From Idiomarinaceae bacterium HL-53 (GTDB taxonomy: Bacteria; Pseudomonadota; Gammaproteobacteria; Enterobacterales; Alteromonadaceae): DNA of 64,000 bases. A program made the translations under genes and the position numbers. Below, piece after piece: positions 47,869 through 56,420 of this stretch. The first letter of the stretch is position 1; every line of letters begins with the position of its first letter. Location of the stretch: assembly GCA_001458075.1 (NCBI GenBank), contig LN899469.1, positions 2,330,659 through 2,394,658 of the forward strand, in the 5' to 3' direction. The notes under the pieces are model-generated. The model saw only the letters and a program-made list of their open reading frames with translations. It ran no database searches and had not been told where the DNA came from.

Positions 47869-48197
47869 CCCCATGCCTTTTGGGCGGCCGCACTTCTCTT
47901 GCGGGTAACTAAATAGACCCAAGCGTCTTTATACATAACCCAATCGGCAGCCAAACTGTAGGCCGGAAACTTGAAAGTGGCGGGCTTGTTACGCTCGAAC
48001 ACGAAATGGCCCAACCAAGCAAAGCCATAACCTGTGAGTGGTATAGCAACCAGCCACCAACCATTCAATGTGAGCAAAAACGCCAACAGTTCGACGAGTA
48101 CGAGTGAGCTCCCAACGTAATGTAAAAAGCGACACCGAAAGTCACTATGCTCTTTTAAGTAGTACGGATAGAACTCTGAAAAACTATTAAATTTCAT
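47865..48197 (-). CDS. Mpo1-like / DUF962 membrane protein
   Basis: A 110-residue protein of the DUF962 family, related to yeast Mpo1, an iron-dependent dioxygenase that shortens 2-hydroxy fatty acids. The conserved histidines appear in RFLHYVGSS and LGHFVFERNKPATF; two hydrophobic segments span about residues 28-65. E. coli has no well-studied homologue at this position. Its start overlaps the GNAT gene stop by 4 bases. Whether it oxidises lipids here is an inference from the family only. Confidence 0.75.
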   Translation of the reverse strand: MKFNSFSEFYPYYLKEHSDFRCRFLHYVGSSLVLVELLAFLLTLNGWWLVAIPLTGYGFAWLGHFVFERNKPATFKFPAYSLAADWVMYKDAWVYLVTRKRSAAAQKAWG

Positions 48198-48844
48198 GCT
48201 AAGGACTCCACAGCGGCTTGGGCCTCACGGCTCAGAAACATCAATACGCCAGAAATTCCGGCCACCTCAACGTCGGCCAATTTTTGATATCCGCGGGTTG
48301 CAAAAAATTGAGCGTATTGCGCTCTTGTCGCAAAAACGGCGACCCCTTCAGATTGCTCATCGCTTTGTAATTCATGCGCAACCGCTTTCACCAACAGATC
48401 ACCTAATCCTTTTTGTTGATAGCGCGGATGTACTGCAATAAATGAAACCATGTGGTATTTCGTAACAGGCATCGCTTCTTGAATTAAGCGCTCTTTTTCC
48501 AAGAGTTGCCGTGTGCTCACAAAGCCAGCCGTCAGCAACATTTTGAGTCGCCAATGCCAAACCCGCTCCGCACCCACATGTTCGCCGGGCCGGGTTAAGC
48601 ACACCACGCCTTCAAGGGTTTCCCCTTCGAAAACACCAAACATCGGATGCCCCGCCTGCCAAAAAGCGGAGAGTTCCTCTCGTATTGCAGCGCGAAGCCG
48701 TTGTTCGAAACCTTCCTTCTCTTTCTGAAAGATTTTCTCAAACAACGGGTCATCCTGGTAAGCTTGATACAGAAGCGACGCGGCAACGCGAAGATCTTCC
48801 GAAGCCAAATAAACTAATTTACCTGTCAGTGCGGGTGCGTTCAT
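48194..48844 (-). CDS. GNAT family N-acetyltransferase
   Basis: A 216-residue protein with the GNAT acetyl-CoA-binding motif A in VHPRYQQKGLGDLLV (near residues 135-150) and the downstream ATRAQYAQFFATRGYQKL segment typical of motif B. The substrate is unknown. It lies between syd (62 bases upstream) and the Mpo1-like gene (overlapping) and may share a message with both. Confidence 0.8.
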   Translation of the reverse strand: MNAPALTGKLVYLASEDLRVAASLLYQAYQDDPLFEKIFQKEKEGFEQRLRAAIREELSAFWQAGHPMFGVFEGETLEGVVCLTRPGEHVGAERVWHWRLKMLLTAGFVSTRQLLEKERLIQEAMPVTKYHMVSFIAVHPRYQQKGLGDLLVKAVAHELQSDEQSEGVAVFATRAQYAQFFATRGYQKLADVEVAGISGVLMFLSREAQAAVESLA

Positions 48845-48906
48845 GTGGAAGTGTTCCTTCTCTTATTTGTATCACACTACCTTAAACGAGCTCTTTGCGG
48901 CTGTCA

Positions 48907-49479
48907 TCACTTGTTCGTGATAAGCGGTGTCAATTTCTGTAAGAACATGGGTAACGAGTCGGCAACTACAAGGTGCTGCTCCTTCCCTACGTACTCGAAG
49001 CCCACAGAGGCTGAATCGAGTGTAACTGTAATCAACAAATCCTCTTCTTCGCCCACACCAATAAAAATAGTCTCAGGTTGTTTCAAGCGCCGCTTCATTA
49101 GGACATGACCAATAAGATTTTCCTGCAAACGCCGCATATCTTCTTCACTTTGAACCTGCAACAGAATCACGGGCGTTTGCTCCCACAAACAATCTAGATC
49201 ACCTGCCCAAAAAGTATTGAAAAAGGTTTTAACCGATTGTGGAATCTTTGTTTCCAAAGCCTGTTCAACATTTTTAAAATCGGCGGGCTCGCTTTGCTCT
49301 GCCGCCTGCCATGGAATAAGTAAATTGCCCTGCTCGGTCTTTATCGTTTCTGCATCGCTAACGTAACATGGCGCATTCCAGGCCTCTATATATTCAGTGA
49401 GCATCGAGATGTTCTCCGCTTGATGTGCCTGAGCATATCGTTCGTGGAGCGATTTGATAGCCGCTATGGCTTTATTCAT
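48907..49479 (-). CDS. syd: SecY-interacting protein Syd
   Basis: A peripheral cytoplasmic protein that binds SecY and may proofread the translocon. The 190 residues resemble Syd: an acidic N-terminal half, VKTFFNTFWAGDLDCLWE, ILLQVQSEEDMRRLQENLIGH and the C-terminal LDSASVGFEYVGKEQHLVV segment. It is divergent from queF, the same arrangement as E. coli syd-queF; only 59 bases separate the two start codons. Confidence 0.9.
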   Translation of the reverse strand: MNKAIAAIKSLHERYAQAHQAENISMLTEYIEAWNAPCYVSDAETIKTEQGNLLIPWQAAEQSEPADFKNVEQALETKIPQSVKTFFNTFWAGDLDCLWEQTPVILLQVQSEEDMRRLQENLIGHVLMKRRLKQPETIFIGVGEEEDLLITVTLDSASVGFEYVGKEQHLVVADSLPMFLQKLTPLITNK

Positions 49480-49538
49480 GTGGTTTCATGTCCATAAAAT
49501 TCGTAGAATACCCTCATTGTAATTGGAAGGGTCTTCAA

Positions 49539-50390
49539 ATGCCAAATGACACAGAGAAAGGGCTAGCGCCGCTTGTTGAGAGTTTAACTCTCGGCAAAAC
49601 AACCGCCTATCCGGAACACTACGCACCTGAGCTTTTGCAGCCTGTCCCTCGCGTTCTAAACCGTAATCCGCTCGGAGTTCAAGCGGATGCACTGCCGTTT
49701 GTTGGCGCCGATAGATGGACTTGCTATGAGCTTTCATGGCTTAATAATGAAGGGGTTCCACGCGTCGCTATCGCTGAAGTCACGGTACCCGCAACCTCAA
49801 CAAATCTGATCGAGTCAAAATCTTTCAAGCTCTACTTGAATAGTTTCAATCAAACTCGAGTTGCGAGTGAAAGAGAGCTTATTAATATTCTCACCAAAGA
49901 TCTCTCTACGTGTGCTGGGGCACCTGTCATCGTACAAATGTTTTCTATACGAGAGTACACCGCACTCGGTGTGGGACTACCAAATGCTCACTGTATCGAT
50001 GAAGCAGAAGTCGAAAACGTATCGTTTGCTTACCAGCCCGAACAGTTGCAGGCTGATACCTCGAACATCGTAACCGAAGCACTTTATACCGATTTGTTGA
50101 AGTCCAATTGCCTCATCACCAATCAACCCGACTGGGGCACACTTTGTATTCAATACACAGGCCCTCAAATAGATCGCGGTAAACTTCTTTCATATGTGAT
50201 TGGTTTTCGAAACCACAATGAGTTTCATGAGCAATGCGTTGAACGAATCTTTATCGATTTAGGTAAATATTTAAAACCGCATGAATTATGCGTAGAAGCG
50301 AGATACACGAGACGCGGCGGGCTCGATATCAACCCATGGCGAGCTACAACGAATACGCCTCAACTGATGCCGAGACTGGTGCGACAATAG
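49539..50390 (+). CDS. queF: NADPH-dependent preQ0 reductase QueF
   Basis: Reduces 7-cyano-7-deazaguanine to preQ1 in queuosine tRNA modification. The 283 residues are the long, two-domain E. coli type. The nucleophile Cys191 and catalytic Asp198 are in SNCLITNQPD; the QueF motif ESKSFKLYLNS and FHEQCVERIF are present. I chose the ATG at 49539 because GGAAGGG sits 8 bases upstream and the N-terminus matches E. coli. An in-frame ATG at 49488 would run into the syd promoter region. Confidence 0.94.
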   Translation: MPNDTEKGLAPLVESLTLGKTTAYPEHYAPELLQPVPRVLNRNPLGVQADALPFVGADRWTCYELSWLNNEGVPRVAIAEVTVPATSTNLIESKSFKLYLNSFNQTRVASERELINILTKDLSTCAGAPVIVQMFSIREYTALGVGLPNAHCIDEAEVENVSFAYQPEQLQADTSNIVTEALYTDLLKSNCLITNQPDWGTLCIQYTGPQIDRGKLLSYVIGFRNHNEFHEQCVERIFIDLGKYLKPHELCVEARYTRRGGLDINPWRATTNTPQLMPRLVRQ

Positions 50391-50545
50391 GCCATTTTAT
50401 GATAAACTCATGAATTATTGCTTGAGCGTTTGGCAAGCTTTCAGAAATCAGCTACATTGAATGTAGTTAACTAACTGAAAAACAGATACTTTGCTACCGC
50501 CTACAGAGCAAGAGTAGTTAAGGCCTCAGCGGCAAGCCGAATAGG

Positions 50546-52150
50546 TTGCAGAATAGAGTAGACCGAGTGAATAAAAAAGCGAGTCCAGAAACAGAGTCAA
50601 GCAGTTTAAAGGCCCAGCTAGAGGAAAGTCGCTTCCTTCGCGAGCAGCTCGAAAAAACCTATCGAACTGACGTCAACACACTGACTCAATTCATCACGCG
50701 TTTGGGTAACACACTTCGTGGTATCGATGGTGACCTTGATCATCGTTTGAGCAAAATGAGTCAAGCGTTAAATAGAACCGATAAAATTGAAGCTGTGATC
50801 CCGGTGATGGACGATGTTAGCCTTGTTCTTCAGCAACACGGCTCGCGCGTTCAAAAAGAATTACAAACAACACAATCGAGAATGCTTGCTGCAGCGCGCA
50901 GATTACAAAGGCTGAATGGCCTTCCCAAGCCAATGCGCGACGAGATTCGCGAGTTGATCACACAAGTTGAAGGTCCTGCTTTCTCCGTTTTGCATTACCT
51001 ACCCTTCCTGAATCAATTGGTAGAGCTCTATCAAAAAAGTATGGATACACGAGCATCGCAAACGAATACTGAAGGCGTGCTTGAGCAACTTAAAAAGAAC
51101 GGTTCAGAGAAGAATGCGGAGCTTAAAGAAGAGCTTGTTAATTTAATCTCCTTAATCGACCTAACGGGTCCTTCCGCCACCGCATTACAAAACTTGCGCC
51201 AGCAACTGATCGGTGGCGTGAGCGAAGAGCAATTTGTCGTGTCTTGTTTGCAGGTTGTGCGCTTAATTGTGCAAGGTATCAACGAAGAACGGCAAAATGC
51301 ACAAGTATTCTTACAAAACTTAAACGATGTATTAAGTACTGTCTCGAACTCTGTGTCCCGTTCAATTCAGGCCAACTCCAAAACGCATAAGGCGCATCAA
51401 ACACTCGATAAAAAGCTCGATGACGGGATTAAAGCATTGAGTGCGTCAGCGAAAAACGCGACCAGTTTACAAGAGCTAACGCAAGAAATAGGCACCCACG
51501 TAGAGATCATTGTTAATACACTTGGACAGAAACAAGCCTTGCAATGGAGAAGCTACAAAGTAATGCAAGAAGAGCTTGAATCGGCGCAAACCCGTATTAA
51601 CGAGCTCGAGGAACAGGCTGAAAGCTCTAAGCAAAAGCTCTCTGAACAAAAATTTAAGAGCCTTCAAGACACATTAACGAAGCTCCCAAATAGAGCCGCG
51701 TTTGAAGAGCGATTAGAGCTGGAGTTTAAACGCTGGCAGCGTTACAGTACTCCGTTAGCAATTGCGATAGCAGATATTGACCATTTCAAACAAATTAACG
51801 ATAACTATGGTCACATAGCAGGCGACAAAACGCTGCAAGTTATAGCGAATATGCTAAAAAAATCATTGCGAGGAACCGACTTTGTAGCGCGATTTGGTGG
51901 TGAAGAATTTGTCATTATATTCCCTCAAGCCGAATTAACCGCACTTTTAGACCCGCTTGAAAAAGCACGTAAGCGGATACAAAGTATTCCTTTTAAATTT
52001 AAAAATAACGATATTTCGATCACAATTTCTATCGGTGCTGCGGCTTTTGAAGACCAAGACACCATGAGCTCCGTTTTTGAGCGCGCAGACAAAGCACTCT
52101 ACTCAGCAAAACAACAGGGCCGAAATCGGGTTGTGATCGACAGCCGCTAG
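50546..52150 (+). CDS. Diguanylate cyclase with N-terminal coiled-coil domain
   Basis: Makes cyclic di-GMP from GTP. The C-terminal GGDEF domain (about residues 365-530) has an intact active site RFGGEEF near residue 450, the DIDHFKQIND metal region, and an I-site RGTD five residues upstream, so product inhibition is likely. The N-terminal 350 residues are helical and coiled-coil rich, with no membrane segment, and contain an uncharacterised domain. The start is uncertain: TTG at 50546, or GTG at 50567 with a GAG upstream. It precedes ppnN by 15 bases, suggesting joint expression. Confidence 0.85.
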   Translation: MQNRVDRVNKKASPETESSSLKAQLEESRFLREQLEKTYRTDVNTLTQFITRLGNTLRGIDGDLDHRLSKMSQALNRTDKIEAVIPVMDDVSLVLQQHGSRVQKELQTTQSRMLAAARRLQRLNGLPKPMRDEIRELITQVEGPAFSVLHYLPFLNQLVELYQKSMDTRASQTNTEGVLEQLKKNGSEKNAELKEELVNLISLIDLTGPSATALQNLRQQLIGGVSEEQFVVSCLQVVRLIVQGINEERQNAQVFLQNLNDVLSTVSNSVSRSIQANSKTHKAHQTLDKKLDDGIKALSASAKNATSLQELTQEIGTHVEIIVNTLGQKQALQWRSYKVMQEELESAQTRINELEEQAESSKQKLSEQKFKSLQDTLTKLPNRAAFEERLELEFKRWQRYSTPLAIAIADIDHFKQINDNYGHIAGDKTLQVIANMLKKSLRGTDFVARFGGEEFVIIFPQAELTALLDPLEKARKRIQSIPFKFKNNDISITISIGAAAFEDQDTMSSVFERADKALYSAKQQGRNRVVIDSR

Positions 52151-52165
52151 GAGAGCATCGGCACT

Positions 52166-53527
52166 ATGCGAATTTCACTTTCACCTCAGGGCAGCATGTC
52201 CCTGCTTTCACAGGTCGAGATCGACCGTTTACAACAATCAACTAATAGCGCACTTTATCAATTATTCAGGAATTGTGTGCTTGCCGTATTGAACGTTGGT
52301 AGCCATACCGACAATGCGGACGACATTTTCAATCAATATGAAGATTTCGAAGTAAATGTGCTGCGCCGTGAACGTGGCGTCAAACTCGAATTAATTAATC
52401 CGCCCCCGAAAGCCTTTGTCGACGGTGAACTAATCGTGGGGATTCGCGAGCATGTAGAGTCTGTTCTGCGTGATATTTTATTTGTGGGTGAGCGCTACCC
52501 TGAACATCTTTTGCAAGACTGCGATAGTAGACACCTGACTCACATCGTATTTGATATTTTAAGGAATGCCGACACACTGCAGCCAATTCACGACCCTAAT
52601 ATGGTGGTGTGTTGGGGTGGTCACTCCATTAATGATACGGAGTACAAGTACAGCAAAGTAGTCGGTTATGAGCTTGGTTTGCGTGGCTTTAATATTTGCA
52701 CTGGCTGTGGGCCAGGTGCAATGAAAGGGCCAATGAAAGGTGCAACCATTGGCCATGCCAAGCAACGTATTAAAGACGCACGTTATTTTGGCCTCACGGA
52801 GCCGGGAATCATTGCCGCTGAGCCACCAAATCCAATTGTAAGTGAACTCGTTATCATGCCTGATATCGAAAAGCGCCTAGAAGCCTTCGTGCGCTGTGCT
52901 CACAGTATTATTGTATTCCCTGGAGGTGCTGGAACCGCCGAAGAAGTGCTTTATCTATTGGGTATTATGATGCACCCAAGCAATAAGGAACAAGCGCTTC
53001 CAATTGTCATGACGGGACCGGAGAGTAGTCGTGCTTATTTCGAGCATCTAGACCAATTTATTCGCGACACCTTGGGTGATGAAGCAACACAGTGGTATCA
53101 AATCATTATCAATGATCCTGAGGCCGTTGCACAGCACTTACAAACCGGTATGGCCGCAGTGAAGCGTTATCGTCGTGAAAGTGGCGACGCATATTACTTC
53201 AACTGGACGCTTCACATTGAAGAGCAGTTCCAACATCCGTTCGAACCAACGCATGCCAATGTAGCCAAGCTGAACTTACACAGAGATCGTCCTAAAGCAG
53301 AGTTAGCTGCTGATTTACGCCGCGCATTCTCGTCAATCGTTGCGGGGAATGTGAAGGCACCTGGAATTGCTGAAATTCGTAAGCATGGTCCGTTTGAGAT
53401 CAACGGTGAGAAATCGCTGATGAAATCGCTCGACACCTTGCTGCGCTCATTCGTTGAGCAAGATAGAATGAAGCTTCCGGGTGGCACTGCTTATGAGCCA
53501 TGTTATCGTGTGGTCACCAAAGATTAA
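52166..53527 (+). CDS. ppnN: Pyrimidine/purine nucleotide 5'-monophosphate nucleosidase PpnN (YgdH)
   Basis: Cleaves nucleoside monophosphates to free base and ribose 5-phosphate; E. coli PpnN is stimulated by (p)ppGpp. The 453 residues (E. coli 454) match throughout: [14 protein letters not shown] at the N-terminus, [10 protein letters not shown], the [14 protein letters not shown] segment and the LOG-like catalytic motif PGGAGTAEE. It follows the diguanylate cyclase gene closely, so two nucleotide-signal proteins share a neighbourhood. The N- and C-terminal domains seen in E. coli are both present. Confidence 0.94.
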   Translation: MRISLSPQGSMSLLSQVEIDRLQQSTNSALYQLFRNCVLAVLNVGSHTDNADDIFNQYEDFEVNVLRRERGVKLELINPPPKAFVDGELIVGIREHVESVLRDILFVGERYPEHLLQDCDSRHLTHIVFDILRNADTLQPIHDPNMVVCWGGHSINDTEYKYSKVVGYELGLRGFNICTGCGPGAMKGPMKGATIGHAKQRIKDARYFGLTEPGIIAAEPPNPIVSELVIMPDIEKRLEAFVRCAHSIIVFPGGAGTAEEVLYLLGIMMHPSNKEQALPIVMTGPESSRAYFEHLDQFIRDTLGDEATQWYQIIINDPEAVAQHLQTGMAAVKRYRRESGDAYYFNWTLHIEEQFQHPFEPTHANVAKLNLHRDRPKAELAADLRRAFSSIVAGNVKAPGIAEIRKHGPFEINGEKSLMKSLDTLLRSFVEQDRMKLPGGTAYEPCYRVVTKD

Positions 53528-53551
53528 TCTTTAACAAACGAAGGCCAATAC

Positions 53552-53920
53552 GTGCTGAAAGGTTTTCTTATCGCGATTGTAGGTTTCATCATATACGCTG
53601 TCATAGCAGGCAGCGTATTAACCTTTCATACCGCAAACCCGGAGAACATGACTTGGCGCGAACGCGAAGTTTTCAATCGTAAGTATATTGGCCGACTTGC
53701 ACTCGGTAGCGAGCGAGAGGAAGTGCTCAGGTTACTCGGCCCCCCCGATCTAAGTGAGGCGGTCCGCACTGCCGAAGGCGAACTCATGGTATTGTTTTAC
53801 CGCACGCATCATGTCACGTCCGACGGTGTGACAACACGAAATGAAACCACACCACTTATCTTTCGGGCAGATAAATTAATTGCTTGGGGTGATACAGCTT
53901 ATCGCGATTTGTCCGGATAG
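53552..53920 (+). CDS. DUF3192 envelope protein
   Basis: A 122-residue protein with an N-terminal hydrophobic anchor (about residues 3-22, no lipobox seen). The DUF3192 domain follows, recognisable from NRKYIGRLALGSEREEVLRLLG and FYRTHHVTSDGVTT then TPLIFR. It starts with GTG. The domain resembles the SmpA/OmlA (BamE-like) fold in its LALGS..EV..LLG pattern, but that link is weak. It lies 24 bases after ppnN and 6 bases before the HDOD-like gene. Function unknown. Confidence 0.75.
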   Translation: MLKGFLIAIVGFIIYAVIAGSVLTFHTANPENMTWREREVFNRKYIGRLALGSEREEVLRLLGPPDLSEAVRTAEGELMVLFYRTHHVTSDGVTTRNETTPLIFRADKLIAWGDTAYRDLSG

Positions 53921-53926
53921 CCTGAA

Positions 53927-55201
53927 ATGTCTCCCCTGCTCTCCCTGCATCAAGCACTGCAACAATTTCTGGCGAAGCACGAACAGGCATTACCACTCAA
54001 TGAACTTATACAGCAAGTGTTAGACACTGCTAATGAGGACTCGCTCACACTGTTAGCGTGCCTAGAAATACTCAGAGCATCGCCCAAAGAGCAAGGTGCG
54101 ATGCCTTGGCTCACCCTTGAGTTGCTTCTCATTGCGTGGAGCGCTCAATATCGACAGTTATCGAAGCGCTACACCTTAAGCTTAATTTCTCAATGTCTCG
54201 TCAGTCGTCAACGGAGCCTTGGAGGAAAGACAAGCCGTCCACTAAGCCAGATAATCAGAGTGAGTCAAGTTTTAGGAGAGAGTCTCTGGGAAGGTGAATC
54301 ACTCGGTCGTAGCTTGGGCAAACTGACACGCTACCGATACTTAGCCCAAGGCCTAGAGCTCGTTGCTCAAGTCGTACATTACCAAGTTCAATTTCTCGAG
54401 TCGGCTCCACACCATAAGTTACGTCCCTTACCGCGCAAATTACTTATTGCCATCAGAACATGGCCCGAAAACGATGAAGTTTTTCCTAAGTTAGTAGCGG
54501 CATTAGAGCAACAATCCGCTTTAAGTTTTCGCATACGAGAACAAGCAACCGCGCAAACAGATCAACACAAGCTCCTCAGTTTAAAGCAAGCGTTGCTCTG
54601 GTTAGGGCCTGAGCGCAGCCGCGAGTTAGTGTTAGTAACCCACTTTGAAACTCACTTGAACTGGCCCTATTTTCCGCTTCGTGATGCACTTTTAGTAAGA
54701 CGTGCACTATTGGCGAGTTTTATCGAAGGGCTACAAGTCAGTCTGAATGTTGAGCTGCCCTGCCACCCAGATCTCTTGAGCTATTTGTGGATATATGACT
54801 GCTGGTATCAGAGCGATTGGAACACATATATAACGTGGAATCGAAAATATAGCGTTCATCAACTACCACTGCAGCCCCTCGATTGGCAACCTGTTCGTCG
54901 GAAAGCTCGCTCTGAGCGTGCCACCAAACTAGCAGAATACTGGCGCTTACCATCAACCCTAAAGCAGATATTGCTGCTTAACCAAGCACCAGACAATAAA
55001 CGCGTCGCATTAACTGAGTTAGCAGTGATCATGACCGCACTCGCATTTGAGCATGGTGGCGAGTTACCTTCGCAGTGGTCGAACGAAATCGCACTCAGGA
55101 TGAACACACTTGGCATCACCTGGCGCGAAGTTCGCGAACTTATGAATTACGTGAGTACCACACAACATGCTTATTGTCCATTTGAGCCGATACCGCTGTG
55201 A
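53927..55201 (+). CDS. Degenerate HDOD-like protein, function unknown
   Basis: A 424-residue soluble protein. Residues about 165-245 look like an HDOD domain: LRPLPRKLLIAI, then a DPALSFRIR-like SALSFRIREQA, then SLKQALLWLGPERSRELVLV matching the usual end of such domains. The HD metal-binding pair is absent, as in HDOD proteins generally. The N-terminal 150 residues and the C-terminal 170 residues are helical and unfamiliar. HDOD proteins often act downstream of cyclic di-GMP or stress signals. It lies 6 bases after the DUF3192 gene. The family call is tentative. Confidence 0.6.
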   Translation: MSPLLSLHQALQQFLAKHEQALPLNELIQQVLDTANEDSLTLLACLEILRASPKEQGAMPWLTLELLLIAWSAQYRQLSKRYTLSLISQCLVSRQRSLGGKTSRPLSQIIRVSQVLGESLWEGESLGRSLGKLTRYRYLAQGLELVAQVVHYQVQFLESAPHHKLRPLPRKLLIAIRTWPENDEVFPKLVAALEQQSALSFRIREQATAQTDQHKLLSLKQALLWLGPERSRELVLVTHFETHLNWPYFPLRDALLVRRALLASFIEGLQVSLNVELPCHPDLLSYLWIYDCWYQSDWNTYITWNRKYSVHQLPLQPLDWQPVRRKARSERATKLAEYWRLPSTLKQILLLNQAPDNKRVALTELAVIMTALAFEHGGELPSQWSNEIALRMNTLGITWREVRELMNYVSTTQHAYCPFEPIPL

Positions 55202-55358
55202 CACAAACATTCGAATGATGAACAAGTATAAGATTTATCAATACTCCTTATACTAAGGTATGAATCATTCAATTCGGCAAATGCGTTAACTTTCGTGTAA
55301 ACTAGCATCCGTTTTTTATTCCACTGAGTTTGTCGTTTTAGCTAAAAAGGAATGCATT

Positions 55359-56363
55359 ATGAGCACCAAAATCACAGTGATCCCCGGCGACGGTATCGGT
55401 CCAGATATTATCGACGCAACCTTACAGATTTTAGACAAAGCGGGCTGTGATCTTGAGTATGAGTTTGCCGACGCAGGCCTGGTAGCGCTCGACAAGCATG
55501 GTGAGTTATTGCCAGCTGCCACGCTTAACGCCATCGAACGCAACAAGATTGCTCTGAAAGGCCCCCTCACTACACCCGTTGGTGGCGGTTTTACTTCGAT
55601 TAATGTGACACTTCGCAAGCAGTTTAATTTGTATGCGAACGTGCGCCCAGTTGTTTCTTTTAAAGGAACTCAAGCGCGTTATGAAAGTATCGACATTATT
55701 ACGATTCGTGAAAACACGGAAGGTATGTATTCAGGCTTAGGACAGACCACGAAAGCAGATGGCTCGGAAGCGGAAGCAATGAGTCGAGTTACACGGGTAG
55801 GCTGCGAACGCATTGTTCGTTTCGCCTATGAGCTTGCGCGTCGTGAAGGCCGGAAAAAAGTGACGGCCGTTCACAAAGCGAATATTTTGAAGACAACCTC
55901 TGGTTTGTTCTTGAGCGTTGCCCGAGAAATCGCACAGGAATACCCAGACATTCAATCGGAAGAAATGATTGTAGATGCCACTTGCATGAAGCTGGTCATG
56001 AACCCAGAAAACTTTGATGTGATCGTCACCACGAATCTATTCGGCGATATTCTATCAGATTTATGTGCAGGCCTTGTCGGCGGCTTGGGCATGGCACCTG
56101 GTGCAAACATCGGTAAAGACTGTGCCATCTTTGAAGCAGTGCACGGGTCAGCTCCCGACATCGCGGGTCAAAACCTCGCAAATCCAAGTTCGGTCATTCT
56201 TGCGGCGGTACAAATGCTTGAACACCTCGGTCAGCAAGAGAATGCCCAGCGTATTCTGAGTGCGTTACGTGACACCATTGAGAGCGGTGACCGTACCACT
56301 CGTGATTTAGGTGGTTCACATGGTACCACCGACTTCACTCAAGCGATTCTTGATCGTCTGTAA
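55359..56363 (+). CDS. NAD-dependent isocitrate dehydrogenase
   Basis: Beta-decarboxylating dehydrogenase of 334 residues. The substrate region SINVTLRKQFNLYANVRP, the IRENTEGMYSG segment, the catalytic Lys in VHKANILK and the metal ligands in TTNLFGDILSD resemble eukaryotic-type NAD-dependent isocitrate dehydrogenase rather than the 416-residue NADP Icd of E. coli. LeuB is less likely: the Ser in the substrate loop and the C-terminal GQNLANPSSVILAAVQML fit IDH. GGAATGC lies just upstream of the ATG. A strong terminator follows. Whether the organism has another IDH is not visible here. Confidence 0.85.
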   Translation: MSTKITVIPGDGIGPDIIDATLQILDKAGCDLEYEFADAGLVALDKHGELLPAATLNAIERNKIALKGPLTTPVGGGFTSINVTLRKQFNLYANVRPVVSFKGTQARYESIDIITIRENTEGMYSGLGQTTKADGSEAEAMSRVTRVGCERIVRFAYELARREGRKKVTAVHKANILKTTSGLFLSVAREIAQEYPDIQSEEMIVDATCMKLVMNPENFDVIVTTNLFGDILSDLCAGLVGGLGMAPGANIGKDCAIFEAVHGSAPDIAGQNLANPSSVILAAVQMLEHLGQQENAQRILSALRDTIESGDRTTRDLGGSHGTTDFTQAILDRL

Positions 56364-56382
56364 ATAGAACTCTCAATAGCAA

Positions 56383-56410
56383 GCGCCGCACTCAATATTG
56401 CGGCGTTTTT
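56383..56410 (+). terminator. Rho-independent terminator after isocitrate dehydrogenase
   Basis: CGCCGCA (56384-56390) pairs with TGCGGCG (56399-56405) across an 8-base loop, followed by TTTTT. It lies in the 57-base gap between the convergent dehydrogenase and rlmM genes. On the minus strand no equivalent T run follows, so it acts mainly on the plus strand. Confidence 0.8.
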
Positions 56411-56420
56411 GTTTGTAAAA

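Noticed and set aside
50391-50545. A cyclic di-GMP riboswitch ahead of the diguanylate cyclase gene
   Set aside because: Only a small hairpin (ctacat/atgtag) is visible; the conserved GEMM core sequence was not found by eye.
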